From contig HG738137.1 in NCBI GenBank assembly GCA_000499405.2, positions 3,720,001-3,784,000 of the forward strand: a stretch of 64,000 bases of DNA. Reading direction: 5' to 3'. Of this stretch, positions 13,315 through 26,464 are shown in pieces; position 1 is the first letter of the stretch; the number at the start of each line of letters is the position of its first letter. Both the position numbers and the translations under genes were made by a program. A model generated the notes under the pieces. The model was not told where the DNA came from, did no database searches, and saw only the letters and a program-made list of their open reading frames with translations. The stretch is from Onchocerca volvulus. Its lineage: Eukaryota; Nematoda; Chromadorea; Rhabditida; Onchocercidae.

Positions 13315-14241
13315 TTATTCATACACCCAAGTTGTTGTTGCCGAATTCCACTCACATAATTCTTCTGATTTAAACCAGTGAGCGATTTCACGTTCTGCTG
13401 AAGGTAATGAATCTGAACCATGTACTATATTTCGTCCTGTTTGTATTGAAAAATCACCACGAATAGTACCTGAAATAAAAATTTTTTGATGAAACAAAGA
13501 AAATGCTCAAATTTATCAGAACAATTATTTAATGAAAGAGAATGATACAATTTGATGAGTGTTATTTCATTTCGCATTTCATTATGTTATATTTTCCTAT
13601 CAAATAAAGCCTGTAAAACTAAAAAGTTTTCAAAAAGTTTAAAAAAAGTTTTTCCCTTTTATAGCACTAATTCCTTACTGACTAATCTTCAAACATCAAA
13701 GTACGACAAATAAAAATTAATGCGGAGACAATAAATCCTGACCTGGCATTGAATTTAGAGGATTTGTAGCGCCAAGCATTTGTCGTCCCTGTTTAACCAC
13801 ATCAAGGCCTTCCCATACCATGGCAACCACAGGTCCGGATGACATGTAATCCACTAAATCCTTGAAAAACGGCTTCCCTTGTAATTCTTGATAATGTATC
13901 TGAAATTAAAATTTCCACTGATGAAATTTTACTCATTTTTATATGCTCATAGTAAGTAAACTTTTTCGTTTTGCCACTTCTAAATCAAGGAATTTTGAGA
14001 TCAGATGTGCATTATCTGAACAGTATCGAAATCTGTTCCATCAATACGCAGAGATATGAAAGGAGGAAAAATATCTCATATATGGACTTACTTCCCAATG
14101 TCCTTTTGTAGCTTTCACCATTTTCATAGCAACTAATTTGTATCCTCGTTGTTCGAATCGCTCAATAATTTTTCCAATCAAGCCACGCTGTACGGCATCT
14201 GGTTTGATACATATAAATGTTCGTTCCTTTGTAGCTGACAT
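13315..14241 (-). CDS. Nucleoside diphosphate kinase (NM23 family, group I)
   Basis: Three exons, 14241-14092, 13899-13743 and 13469-13315, give 153 residues, the usual length for this family. The enzyme moves the gamma phosphate from NTPs, mainly ATP, to NDPs through a phospho-histidine; it is normally a cytosolic hexamer. Visible family features: [18 protein letters not shown] at the N terminus with K13, Y53, F61, R89, T95, R106, N116, the catalytic H119 in NIVHGSDS, and the C-terminal WVYE. Every catalytic position is present. The stop TAA is itself part of an AATAAA hexamer (13318-13313), which may act as the poly(A) signal. A 3' splice site lies 29 bases upstream of the ATG. Confidence 0.97.
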
Positions 14242-14269
14242 TTGGCAATCGAACTCCTTTTCTTTGCTC

Positions 14270-14273
14270 TCTG
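14270..14273 (-). promoter_or_regulatory. Likely spliced-leader trans-splice acceptor of NDPK
   Basis: On the minus strand TTGTTTTCAG ends at 14271, 29 bases before the NDPK ATG, with no in-frame upstream exon. This matches a nematode trans-splice site and a short leader. A non-coding 5' exon is the alternative. Confidence 0.55.
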
Positions 14274-17200
14274 AAAACAAGACAGTCCAGAGAATTTCGT
14301 TTTCTTTTGAAATTATACATCGATTATGCAAATTATATCCAGTACCCTGAAATTCTCCGACGGCTAAATCATCCTTTGTTGAAAAATGATGCAATGTAAA
14401 GAACTGTCAAATGTTTTAGAAAATAAGTAGAAGAAAAGGTTTTTATAATTGAGAAGTTCTATCGAGATTATTGTCAACGTTCCGTGTTATATCAGAAAAG
14501 AATTTAGTGACCAATTTCTCATAATTAATGAATTTCGGAACACTTTCTTTAACAAAAATAATAATTACATTAAATAATTCGTATCTAGCATGGGAAATTC
14601 CTAGGTATTTTGGAAGAGAAATAGAACTTGATAGACAGACTATTGATGGCTAGGACTATTGTTCAACACGCATATACATTACCAATGACATATGCAGAAG
14701 GAACAGTGAAACTGTGTAGGGATAAAAATAAGACAATTATTTCACAGCACAACTTCAACTTTTCTTCGTTTAAGTATGAGGCATGTACACTTTATATTGA
14801 ATATCTTAACGGAGAACAGTATGTAGAAAAATATTGGCCAGATCTATGAGTAAACTATTTCCACTATCAGCAGCTCGGAAATTTCATTTCATTCATAAAA
14901 GGATGAAAATTCCAATCTTATGTTATGTCATCTTAACACCGGAAGATAAGGCGTAATGATTTGATGTTGACATAAAGAGATAGTGTCAAGACAAACGATG
15001 TATTAAGAGAACCAATGGTTCTAAATATTTTTACTCCAGTGATTTAAGGTTGAAACAATTCTGAAACACAATAAAACAAATGATACATTTTTGATATTTC
15101 AAACTCGACTTTCAACCATGAAGAACCTTTGTTTGAATCTACCGCTGCAATCTGCAAATCCTAACGAAAGTTTCAATATCAATATGATGGATATAGAAAA
15201 CCACATTAATAGAGTGAATTCGCATGAACTTAAAGAAGAGTATTGATAGTGCTATACATGAAGAGTGAAAGAATAAGGCAAAAATGTATATATTGAAATG
15301 CACGAATGATTACTAGAATAAAGGAGTACCATTCATAGATGGACAAGTGTCAATCGATATTTCAAGTTCCTGCAGTGTTATCTTCGCACAAAACAGAATC
15401 AAGCATAAATGGATCGGAATAAATACCATTATTTTGTCATAAAGCGAATGAATTACACAATACCAACAAAATGCACTGCCACAACCTTAATCACATTTCT
15501 TCAACTCAGTCTCCACGTATTCATTTCCAAATGCGATTATTTCTTTCCCTTGTATAAAACTCTCGGCATAATTCAAATTAACAACTACGTAAAGACAAAG
15601 AGAGCTCGACGAATTCTTGTTACCATAGAAACCAGTGCTAACATTCAACATGAAATAAGTCTTGATCACGTAATTCAATGAAAGGAATTACTACTTTATA
15701 TTCGTCTTTTCACAATATCAAATTTCATTGAGAAAAAAAATGAAAACAAAAGGAAGCAAAAGGAAGCGATAACGATTTGGCTCTTCGAAATCTTTGAAAC
15801 ACTAATAGAAAATATAAGAATTATTTTAAACTTTTACATCATATCTTCCGTCTGGAATTTTTACTCCATCGCTTTAATAATTTAAAACCATACAGTAATT
15901 TATAATTTGATAGCCATATGACAAAGTAATTAATATGAATAAGAAAAATTGTTTCTTCATTCTGGATCAATTAATGTTATTCGCATTTTTGAAAAAAGTA
16001 GACGAAAATGAACAAAAATAAGTTATACAGTAATATGATACGAACATAAAATTAAGCACAACTTCATAAAATCATTGAGTTATTGCAAATATTTATCATA
16101 TCCGCATTCCTTAATGCTCCAAGAGAAATGACACAAAAACCTTAAGCGAATTTAGAAAAAAAGGGACTTTCAAATCATTAGAAAATGATAACAATTTCAT
16201 CAAAAAAAAAATATGTAGATAAATACAACGATACATTTGAATTAATTCACAACAATAAATAACTGCAAAAAATTTGAATAATTATGACTAGCTAAATTCT
16301 TGAGGAATAAAAAACATCTAGGACAATCCATAAAGTAGTAATGATAAAAACTATCATGAACGAGCACGCTACAAGATGAAGGATAATCGGAAATGTCTAA
16401 GCTAATCCGGAGTGTTAAAAAAATGAGTTCCTTTGAAGTCAAACAATGAAAAATCATTGCAGTTCGCTTATTTTCATTTGCAGAACCTTAAGAAACCTTA
16501 CAAATGTGGAGACCGAATAACAGAAGTAAACATTCGAAATATAAACAAAATACTTACCTAAAACAGAGGGTGTTTGGATGCGATAAGTGGCAAACATCGC
16601 ATGGTGGAAATGGTGATAAGAGAACGACCTTAAAATCACCAGGCAACTAAAATAAGGCGCAATCCTTTACTTTTGATTAATACTGCAATTCATTCAGTCG
16701 TGCTAAAATGACTACCCTTACCTAGCAATTTATTGATAAATATAATCTCACTACACTGAAGAGAAGTTCTAAGGCATCATTAGCTCCTGATATTTTTATA
16801 GAAAAATTGTATTTCAAATAAAGTTAAATATTTTCCCCTCAGAAATAGGAAACCATGTCTGCTATTGTCCATTATGTCTGCGTAATTACTAAATTTTAAT
16901 ATAAGAAAAAGATCCTAAATTTCGATCAAAAATTCTTTCATTGGTGGAATTTTGAATACTGCATTATTTAATAATATCTTACATTATGTGCAATTATAGT
17001 CGTGATATGTATGTAAGCTCTATAAATGTAGAATAAGATTATCAAATTTCAGCCAACTAACCCGCCAAGGTTATTTTTCAAGTCTTGAACCAGTAAAACA
17101 TGTGCCTCATAAATGAACTTGCGAAGAAATTTGTTCTTGCAAAAATTGTTTGAAAATGGTTGGTAGTAAACAAAGTAAGAAAGAAACAAATAACAATAAG

Positions 17201-20200
17201 TAGGCAACAGAGAAGATCGAAAAAAGTATGAACTTCCCTTCTCAAAGAAAAACACTGTTATCTGTCTTAGCATCTATCTACTTATCAAGACAGATAATAT
17301 ATCTATCTGTTTTTTGATATGTTATCTTAACAAGCAGTTAATTTGCAATCAAACAGAAGACAAGAAATTTTCAGGTAAGCTATCCTATCAGTCAACATGA
17401 AATGCTCCTAGAAATAGCTCCCAAAAATTTTCATATGATTTGGGTGCTTAATAGTAAATTATGCGTATCGAGAATCTCTTACCTCACCAAAGTACAGAGG
17501 TCACTAAGTTCGAGAGTTCGATAGCCTATTAGACTTGACTGTCTAATAGGATTTAAAATTTAGAAAATAAGACTACATCATTGTACTGCTGGAAGATGCA
17601 ACTTTAAGTTTGACGAGCTAAGCTGACGGTTTTGGACTGAATTGCTACACACCATCCAATCCAGTCCAGAAAGCTATAAATTACTAAACAGCGTTCGCAA
17701 CTGACAATTTAGAATTATAAAAACTATAAGAAAGGTTTCTTTTATGAATATTAGGAATTTTGATGAAACTAATGATGGCACTTAACAAAGTAAATACATT
17801 TAAGAGTGAGACTACAATTAACCAACATAACTAAATGAAGAAGAATAATGTGAATGTATTAATGTCTTTCACCACTAAGATTAATACATGGATGAAAGAT
17901 TAAATGACTCGCCGTTAGTAGCGCTTTCATGGAGATTTGATAAGAGCGTAACTCAATTATCCAACCAAAATTCATTCCGAACAACAAAAATTCTAACCGT
18001 AAACATAAAGGGGTTGAGAAAAAATGTAAAGTAGCGAGTATAACTGGGATAGTTAACCTTTAACCTTCCCCATGTCTAAATACTCCGTGAGCCTAAACTA
18101 ACGCATTGGTAAAGTTTAAACGGTCACGAGTAGCATTATGAAAATCGAATGGTTCTGAAAATGAAAGAAATGGAGGAGCAGGTGGAATAAGGTGACAGTA
18201 AAGATTTCAAAGAAATGTGACAGATGAAAAGCTGCGGGCTGATAGAAGAAAATAAAATTATCATTTGGGTAATCTATTTCTTGATTGTGAATGTTGAAGC
18301 GGGCATTCTAAACTCATGAATTCAGGTTACTCTTCTCAGAAAAGTTATTGAAATGAAATGAAATTATAGATATTCATGGCGTTGATAGCATTTATCTCTT
18401 TCCAATTTTCCATCAGAATGTATCATACTCAAAAAACATAAACATACTGACTTCTCATTTTTACATTACTTTATCGTATTTCTTACTAATTATGCATTTT
18501 GTTGGAAATACTTTTAAGATATTTCCAAAATTTCTGATTTAATGTTATCCTGTATTTCGTTTCGACTTTGGTCGGCATAGTTAACAGTTATGAACCAATG
18601 CAGGTAGATGAAAGATCGATATTTCTGGATTATGCCTTTCAGGATATTGGAAATGTTGGCTTCTTGCTTTAGGCGGATGTAATTCTCAACTATTTCTCTT
18701 CTAGTATCTTGGTTGTATATCAGCTTCTAGGATGCTTGCAGTGTTCGTTATCTCTAGTTCTGTTATTTCGATCTTCATATCACCCTTCCAGCTTCTCGTT
18801 CAACTTTCACAAGCAAGTGTGATTCGCACGAACTGTTGTCTCATCCATGATGTAAAAATGGTTTATTATTGGTGTCACTTTGGAAATATTGTCATTTTGA
18901 GAAAGAGAGTGCAAATTTTTATGTGATGTCTTTCTTGAAATGGCTTGGAGATGAATGCATGATGTTTGATCAACAAACTTATATTAAATTCCTCAACTTT
19001 TGGTTTCTCAGCAGGATCTTCAAGCTCAGAGTCACATGCATGCTATCGAGCATTTTTGAATATCGACAAACAGCATTGGTTAAAAGCATTCTGATGTTCT
19101 TTTGTTCATAATAATAGCTGAAAGCAAACATATGGTTCATAGTACTGCGATTCTATCTAAATCTTTGCAGTTGCTATTCATTGAAACGACGACTATGCGA
19201 GAATTTTTAAATTCCCAAGTACCTTAGAAATACGGAAAGCTGCAAAGCCACTGTATTTTTCAAGACTGCTACACATGCATGCCTAAATGTAATTCATTTT
19301 CTTCAACTGAAAGCAACTTTGCCTGAAGTCTGAAATAAGATAGTCTTTTTATTAGACAGCATAGTCCTTTTTTATCTTTGGCTGGGCATAGTTGTCCGAG
19401 TTAATTCTAATAACGAAGATTTTCATGTTTTATATTTTCTGCGTTTGAGAGATCATTGCTAATGTCATCAATACAAACATCTTTTCAGTATCTCATCTTA
19501 AAGCAACAGTACTGTTTAATTAAAATTTTGAGGATGAAATAGTAGGAAATCAAAACGTGAAATGAACCGACTCTTTTAGATTTTTTCGCAAATTTTTTTC
19601 CAACTATGTTTAATAAATTATCATTGATAAAATCAACAGCAACATGTATCTAAATCAGAATTCTTCTGAAACTTTTTTTTGCATCGATATGTCACAGAAA
19701 TTCCATAGACATAGCAAATGTGCATAAACTAATTGTGAATTGTATTGATGCTTTATGCATCTTTTTTTTGTTAGAACTGATTTTGGGTTAGTTTTTATAG
19801 CTGATATTAGAGCTTATCATTCCATCATTATTGAGATACTGAAGAGCGTAAAGGGATGAAGTCGGAGATAAAACTCATGTCATTTAACGAAATAATAGTT
19901 GTCAATAATAGTTATCGATAATCAACAATAATTAGCAATAATCAGTGATCATGGCAGATGAGGATACTGCTTGCATGATAATTAACCCACAACGATGATA
20001 ATTATTAAATCTGAATGGCTTTTTTTTCTACTGCTGGCCCTTCTCTATTTCCCTCTTCCACGTCACTATTGAAAAGGCTTTTTAAAAAAAGATCAGATTT
20101 TGGCTATTATTTACACTATTAGGCACTCTTTAAAAGGCCTATCATTCACACAACGATAAACAATTTTTTTTTTTCTTCTATGAATTATAATCCATTCTTT

Positions 20201-21725
20201 GCATAAGCAAAAATGGTTGGGAAGACAGATCTGTTCGGATAAATAAACTACAAAGTAATTTATGATTTCCATAGCAGATGATAAGATAAGGCACTTAATG
20301 AACTTATCATAGTTGACTATAGGAAATTGTATTTTTCTCTCTTGTTTGGTGCAAACCGATTAAAATATATGATAGGAGAAAAAAAGAAGCTCTAGAAGTT
20401 GCATTTAATCACTCATTGAAGTTTCTGAGATAGAATTATCAACGAATCAGGCCGTCTGTGATTGATTTTGCTGTCTGAGAAAGCGATTGGTTGGCCTCAT
20501 TTTATGTTTCCATACACTTGCATTGCCTTCAGGCATGTTTTCTCATTCAGACTTTCACATGCAGTCTGTTTAAGGCCTGTTTTTCTCGACAAGTCTCCAT
20601 TAGTCAGGCCTGAGAAAGATTCAGAGAAACGGATAGAAGTCAGAAAAATCGTATTTACTTTTGCACCATTTCCATTTTCTATATTCTTCTCAAAAGCTGC
20701 ATTCTATCCAAGCACTAAACAACTCTGTCTCATTTTAAAAGCATTCTTGCTCTTTATTCATTCATTCCTGACTAGGCCAAAGTACTTTCAAGCCTAATAT
20801 ATCCATAAATGTTGTTTTTACTTCTTCCTTTATCTCTTCAATTTTTACTTCTTGCATGTTTGTACCACCTACAAGAGATCGCTTAAATATTAGGTGCCAC
20901 TTATCGATTATTCTTCTTTCTAACAATATCTTTAAGTGCTGGATATTCAAATGCAAAAAAAAAGTGATTTGACAGTCAATATATGACGTCAATGAGGTGT
21001 TTGCTTGCCATTTTTCTAAAATTAATAATGCAATCATTTATTCCGCTTGCCGTCCATTCTATCAGTCTTCTTTTTGTAGTATCAGTTTTCTATGAATACG
21101 ATGATATGATAGCAAACTTACTCATTCGATTCGTTTCTGGAAGCTTTTGAGATCACTTCATTAGGCCAATAAGCATTCAAAATTGTCTTCCTTACTACAC
21201 TCTTAAGCATTTTATTCATACTTTAGAGTATTACTTATATAGAAAACAATTTTGCTTAGACAATTCCACGAATCTCTTTTCCTCTTTTCTCTCATTTATT
21301 TACTTATTTTTTTTTAAATTATAAAAAATTTCATAAATTTATTCTATGATTAAAATTCGATAAAGACATCTATTGAATCGTTTTCTCAAATTAAACTGGC
21401 AAGTTGTTTGTTTCTAGACGCATAACAGAACCAACTTATCACTTATCAATTGCTAAGATTTTTCACTTGTTTTTGACGAGTTTTATTATATTTCAGATCT
21501 TGCTTCATTAAGCATTAATTAATAATCTGACTTTTCTGTATATAATTTATCTATTTATAATTAAAAGAGCAGAAATGATAGAAATAATATTTAATTTAGA
21601 TTAAATTGTCATTTATTTATCTGTTGTGATTGAGTCCAGTTTTCTTGAGTGAATTCTATATATTAGCAATGAAGTGAATTCTTTTTCCAGTTTTTTAACT
21701 ATCCAATCTATTTTGTATTTTCATC
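14274..21725. other. Large region without a recognisable gene
   Basis: About 7.4 kb of AT-rich DNA. Open frames up to about 110 codons occur (for example 15409-15681 + and 20462-20797 +), but none shows a family motif, steady amino-acid composition or matching splice sites. Two strong minus-strand donor-like sites sit near 16555 (TTTTAG/GTAAGT) and 16722 (GCTAG/GTAAGG) and could mark unseen 5' non-coding exons. A perfect stem-loop lies at 17525-17550. AGGCCTG words recur around 20445-20620. GATA-like words cluster at 17285-17335 and 19900-20310. Confidence 0.5.
17525..17550. repeat. Perfect 10-bp stem-loop
   Basis: CCTATTAGAC, six-base loop TTGACT, GTCTAATAGG. The pairing is perfect over 10 bp and does not extend into the flanks, so it is too short for a typical microRNA precursor. 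It stands alone in a gene-free region. Confidence 0.75.
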
Positions 21726-21727
21726 AG
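21720..21727 (+). promoter_or_regulatory. Likely spliced-leader acceptor of the cysteine-module gene
   Basis: A T-rich tract ending in TTTCATCAG closes at 21727, ten bases before the first ATG. No upstream coding exon is apparent, so a trans-splice acceptor is the simplest reading. Confidence 0.5.
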
Positions 21728-21737
21728 GTTGTTCGGA

Positions 21738-24700
21738 ATGATGCATCCACGTTTTTTTTCATTTTCATCAACAACAAAAGGTCATCCAGTATTACGATTA
21801 TGGCTAAACGTATTGCTTACTGTATGTTTGCTACCACTTTGTAACGCCGTGAAATGTTTGGATTGTGTCGGCAAGGATTGTATGGGAACATTTTGCGAAG
21901 GTGACTATTGCATTCTCGGGACATATGCTCCGCGATGGGGCACTGTGGAATGGGGAGAACCACGTACGGTCAAAGGTTGCGTGAGTGGACGAATGATGGA
22001 AAAAAATGTCAGAAGTCACTGCGAGACTGCCGATGGAGACGACGAGGTTCTGTCTTCTTTTTCTAATTTCCATTTAGTCATTTTTCATAATGCAAGAGAA
22101 TGAATTGCAATTTGAAGCGTGAAAGCATTGATAATAAATGACTTCAGTTCAAGAGATATTTATCCAGCAAATTACATATCAAAAAACATATTTCCATAGC
22201 AGAAAATAGAAAAGCTAATGGAAATAAGAAAGATAGCAGGCAGAAAAAATTGTTTTTCTTGAAATCTTCTTTATCTATTTCTTCCTCTTAGGAATCTGAA
22301 GCATTCTTTTTCGCATTTTATTTAGAGCATTAAAATAACTTGTCAATTTTGCTTCTTCTTACCATAATTTTACAATAAAATAAATGCGAATGATTTTACA
22401 GATATTGAATGACGAATGATTTAATTTGTAATGCTAAATCTCATTTTATATTTTGAAATCATCCAAGGGAATTATAAAAACACAAAGATTAGGAAGATGT
22501 TATAAATTTCATCGTGTCTAATGGTAGATTGCTCAGAAAAGAATCACCGTTGGAAATACTGCGGTTTTTATAGCCATTTTGGAGAATCTATAGTTTGCTA
22601 ACAGTGCTTAGAACACTTAGGAATTCAATACAAGTTACTTTTTTAACGAAATTTTACGTCTTATTTGATACGATGAAATATAAAGCAAAAACAAAATGAA
22701 AAAGAGATGATACACAGCTCGGCTAATCTTCCTACTAACTGAAGCAACAAATATTACGGTGAAATTACTTGGAATTAAAAGACTAATTAATTAATTGATT
22801 AATTAAAATAAAAACTGGTGATTCTGAAGAATTCAGAGCCTCGAATCTAGAAATGATGAGCAATTATCAAGTACCTTACAGGAGCCATTTACTTGCTTTT
22901 GTGATAAAGACTACTGTAACAACGACAAAGCGATCCGACGATTGGAGACCGTATCAGTACCACTTATCACATGCGTGTGTAAAGGAGTTCATTGTGAAAG
23001 TAAAACCTGTATTGGTGAGATGTGCTCTTATGTAGTCAACCATCGCACTAAAAAGACTGAACAGGTCATTTCCTTGTTTACACTATCTTAAATCCTCAAA
23101 AATGGCTGACTTTTAAATTGAAAACAAAAGTATGGAAGATGAACTGAACTTCTTTTTTATCTAAATTTCAATGTCTATTAAAAGATATCGAAGCATTGTT
23201 GGCTTATTCGGGAAAGATGAGAATTTCATTGCAATAGCTAAATCCATCTGCGAGACACACTGCATTTTTCAGAAAAGTCAAGCACTTTTTTTGTGTTCTT
23301 TCTAACGAAAGCTAAGCTGTCCAACTGTGAAATATTTATCATATAAAAATTTTGTTAGTTATGACAAGCTTCTAAGAGTGTCAACCATTAGAGCATTCTT
23401 TCTGTTTCCTTCATGTGAAGTGAAGCTTCTGAAACGTGAAATGAAACTTCTGAAGTATGAAGCTAGCGAAAATGTAAAATGTTATTTAGGGATGCGTGAA
23501 TGCTTCAGTGCCCTTAATCGAGAGAAGATCGGCAGATTCCTGCATGATTCCACCTATTACTGGTGCCATGCATCATACAGTTTCCAAGGATCCACATGAA
23601 TTACTAGCGACGGAATCATGTGTATGCATGACTGATTACTGTAACACTGAGAAGCCGGAAATTACGCAACCAGAAAGAATGAAGTGTCAGACGTTCGTTA
23701 CACTGGAAGCAATGGGCACTAAGGTAATAAATAGTCTGCAAATAATTGGAATTACTATGCAGAGCTTATTTTCTTACTTAGAGTGGTAAGTAGACTTTAA
23801 TAAGACGTCCTGCCACATTCTAATTTGATTATCAGGGCAAACTTCGTGAGGAATGGAGTGATAAAAGTGAAATGTTGGATTTTCTCTTCTTTTAATATGT
23901 CCATGAAACGGGGAAATAATTGAATGCACCATTCAACCAGACAGGCTAAGTTTCTGGATTCATTAGATTGGCTATAAAATATTTTTCAGTTAATAAATGT
24001 CATTGAAGAATATCAATATTGATGACAACTTCATTCACACTCGATTACTTTAACACAGTTTTGTAGGTAACATCACGAAATACAACATGCACCGGTGAAT
24101 TTTGTTTTAAAGCTTCCATCAAAAGTAAGTTGGGCCATATGACAGAATATAAAACGATGGGTTGTGCATCATTTCTAGATGGAGCTGAACTTGCTGAAGA
24201 ACTGCAGCCGACGGGTTGTGCACGATTCGAATCTGAAAAAGTGGAAGTTGAGTCTTGCTTTCAGGTAATTTCTTTGTTTATATATTTGATAGACAATCGC
24301 AATAAATTTTCAAGAAAACACAAGACTCAACTTGTGATAAATGATTTCGATGATACTGAATAATGCACTAGCAATAAATTTGCAGATGACAGCTAATTAA
24401 TACTTAAAGTTTTTAATTGTTATCAGTTCCGACGTTATAACATTTCTTACTAAAAAATACAATTTAGACTAATGACAGACGCGCCATAGCAAGAGCTCGA
24501 GCAAATCAGGAAACCGTTTTACCGAGAGGGAAAAGTAAAGAATCCAAATTCAGGAAAACAATGAAGTAAATTCACATCAAATCCATCTCTTTTTTTTTCG
24601 AAATATGTAAACTGATTAATATACTTAATGGATGGTAATAATTTCAATAATTTTAGGAAACCGCCTAAAATGGAGCTAGATTATGAAGATGAAGATAACA

Positions 24701-26464
24701 AAGAAGAAGAAAAAGGGAAGAAGGGGGTAGAAGAGGAAGAATCGAGAAAAAAACAAAAAGTTACAAGTAAGTGCCTTTCTTAAATCTTTTGCTTTTTTGA
24801 AATCAAATTGATATATCTATTTACAAAATTAGCATGATAAATTTATTTAAAAAGAGCTCTTGAAGTTTATTATTGCCTTTAGAATTCTACTGCATTAACT
24901 GCAAAATCTGTTTCAACGGCGTCAGCTATAAATATCTTCATAATATATAAATATAGCATGCAATTTTTTTTCTTCCTTCCAACATCGTGCCCAATATCTA
25001 AAGTTTTAACTTATGAATCAATGTAATGGTTTTGAACACTGAACAAACAAATCTTATTTTGACAGGAAAAATTCTTCCTAATCTCAACTTCAAACTATTT
25101 GATTTGAACGAAAAGTGAGAAAGAAAAAGTGTGAGTAACGTACCAAACTTTGGCGTATTCTTTCATTTTACTGTTTACTGAAGCCGATAGCTGAGTTTAT
25201 AGGTATAAAATTATACTCTCCATTTCCGCAATATCTAAGATTTTCAAATCTTTGAGGTGTTTGAGATGTCAAATAATAAATGGACAAAAAAGGCAATATG
25301 AATTTCTCAGAAAACTGTCAGTCGATACTTCACTGTTTCACCAAGCATACTCGATTTTCTAAATATAATTGCAATCGATCATGTTGAACATCTCTTATTT
25401 CATGAAGAACCTCTAGTTTATCTTGAAAGGATTTGGAAAACCAAAAGAAACATTGAGTTTTTCCAAAAATCCGCTAATATATAAAAAATCATAGCAAATA
25501 GTATGAATAAATATTTGAACTATTTATTTCAAAATTCCTCCATTTCTGATTCTTGTGCATAGGAACAAAAATTCCTTGTTACCGAAGGATTTAATAACTG
25601 TTTCACGAAAAAATGATTTTTATGCTTATTGATTGATTAGAGCAAAAGCACAACATAATTTCTACGGAAAGACTATTAAATAAAGGAAATCTTTGAAATT
25701 TGAGCTTTTTGGAATAAATCTGGAACAAATTATCTTGCAAAAGTTCTATTCGATCTAATTTGTGATTAGTAATTCAGGTCAAACCTATAAAGAAGGAAGA
25801 AGAAAAGAAGACAGGAAAGAAGAGGAAGACGAAATTGAAGAAGAAATAGGAGAATATGAAGAAGGAGAGAAAATGGATGGTAAAAAGGAGAAAAACAAAG
25901 AAAGTGCAGGAAGTAAAGATGACGAGGAGTATGAAGAGGAAGAAGAAGAGGAAGAAAAAGAAAATAAGGAACAAAATGAAGGGAAAGTTAAGCAAACTGA
26001 CGGAAAGGTGAAGTTTTTTTTCTACTTTTTATGCTTCATTCGCCTGATTTGATGGCTCTAAAATGAAAAAGGATCGGTAAAACTGATCTGATCTACTGAT
26101 TCTCAATATTATGTTTTTGATCAGATAAAAGAGTTTGAAATAAATCGAGAATTATTTCAGGAAAGAATTAATTTATATTTTGATGGATTGTTTTAATAAT
26201 TTTCATTCATCAAATTGTTCTTTTTTTTTTTTGACTTTTCTCCCTAATATCCTTTTAATAACTTATGTTTATTTTTAGACAACAACAGCAATGTTTATAT
26301 TTGAGAAGCCAACAGAACCACCGATTCCGGATGATTCGAATATAACACTGATAACGGTATTCATTTTAATTATGGTACTGATAGTAATGTCCGGTGCCGT
26401 GTGGAAACTTCAACTACACAAGCGATTATTTCGCGCGAACTACGACACTGTAGCGGGCGGTTAA
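21738..26464 (+). CDS. Type I membrane protein with three ET-like cysteine modules
   Basis: Eight exons: 21738-22046, 22882-23064, 23490-23723, 24067-24264, 24468-24565, 24657-24766, 25778-26007, 26279-26464. All phases agree, giving 515 residues to TAA. A signal peptide (LWLNVLLTVCLLPLCNA) precedes module 1: KCLDC, KDC, GTFC, DYC, GC, HC, then CFCDKDYCN. Module 2 repeats the plan (CVCKGVHC, KTC, GEMC, GC, SC, CVCMTDYCN). Module 3 is shorter (TTCTGEFC, MGC, TGC, ESC) and lacks the final CxC..D.CN. The 8-10 cysteine layout fits the nematode ET module; Ly6/activin-receptor three-finger domains end alike and are the alternative. Exons 6 and 7 encode a Lys/Glu-rich linker. One helix near residue 475 (ITVFILIMVLIVMSGAVW) leads to a short basic tail. 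A cell-surface or shed role is inferred; no ligand is known. Confidence 0.85.

Noticed and set aside
15409..15681. 90-codon plus-strand frame
   Set aside because: No motif, no splice context, and an equally open antisense frame.
19512..19533. Spliced-leader-like string TGTTTAATTA...TTTTGAGG
   Set aside because: The central ACCCAAG of SL1 is missing and no donor GT or snRNA-like Sm site follows.
25774..25995. Minus-strand Phe/Leu-rich frame
   Set aside because: It is the reverse complement of the Lys/Glu exon of the cysteine-module gene.
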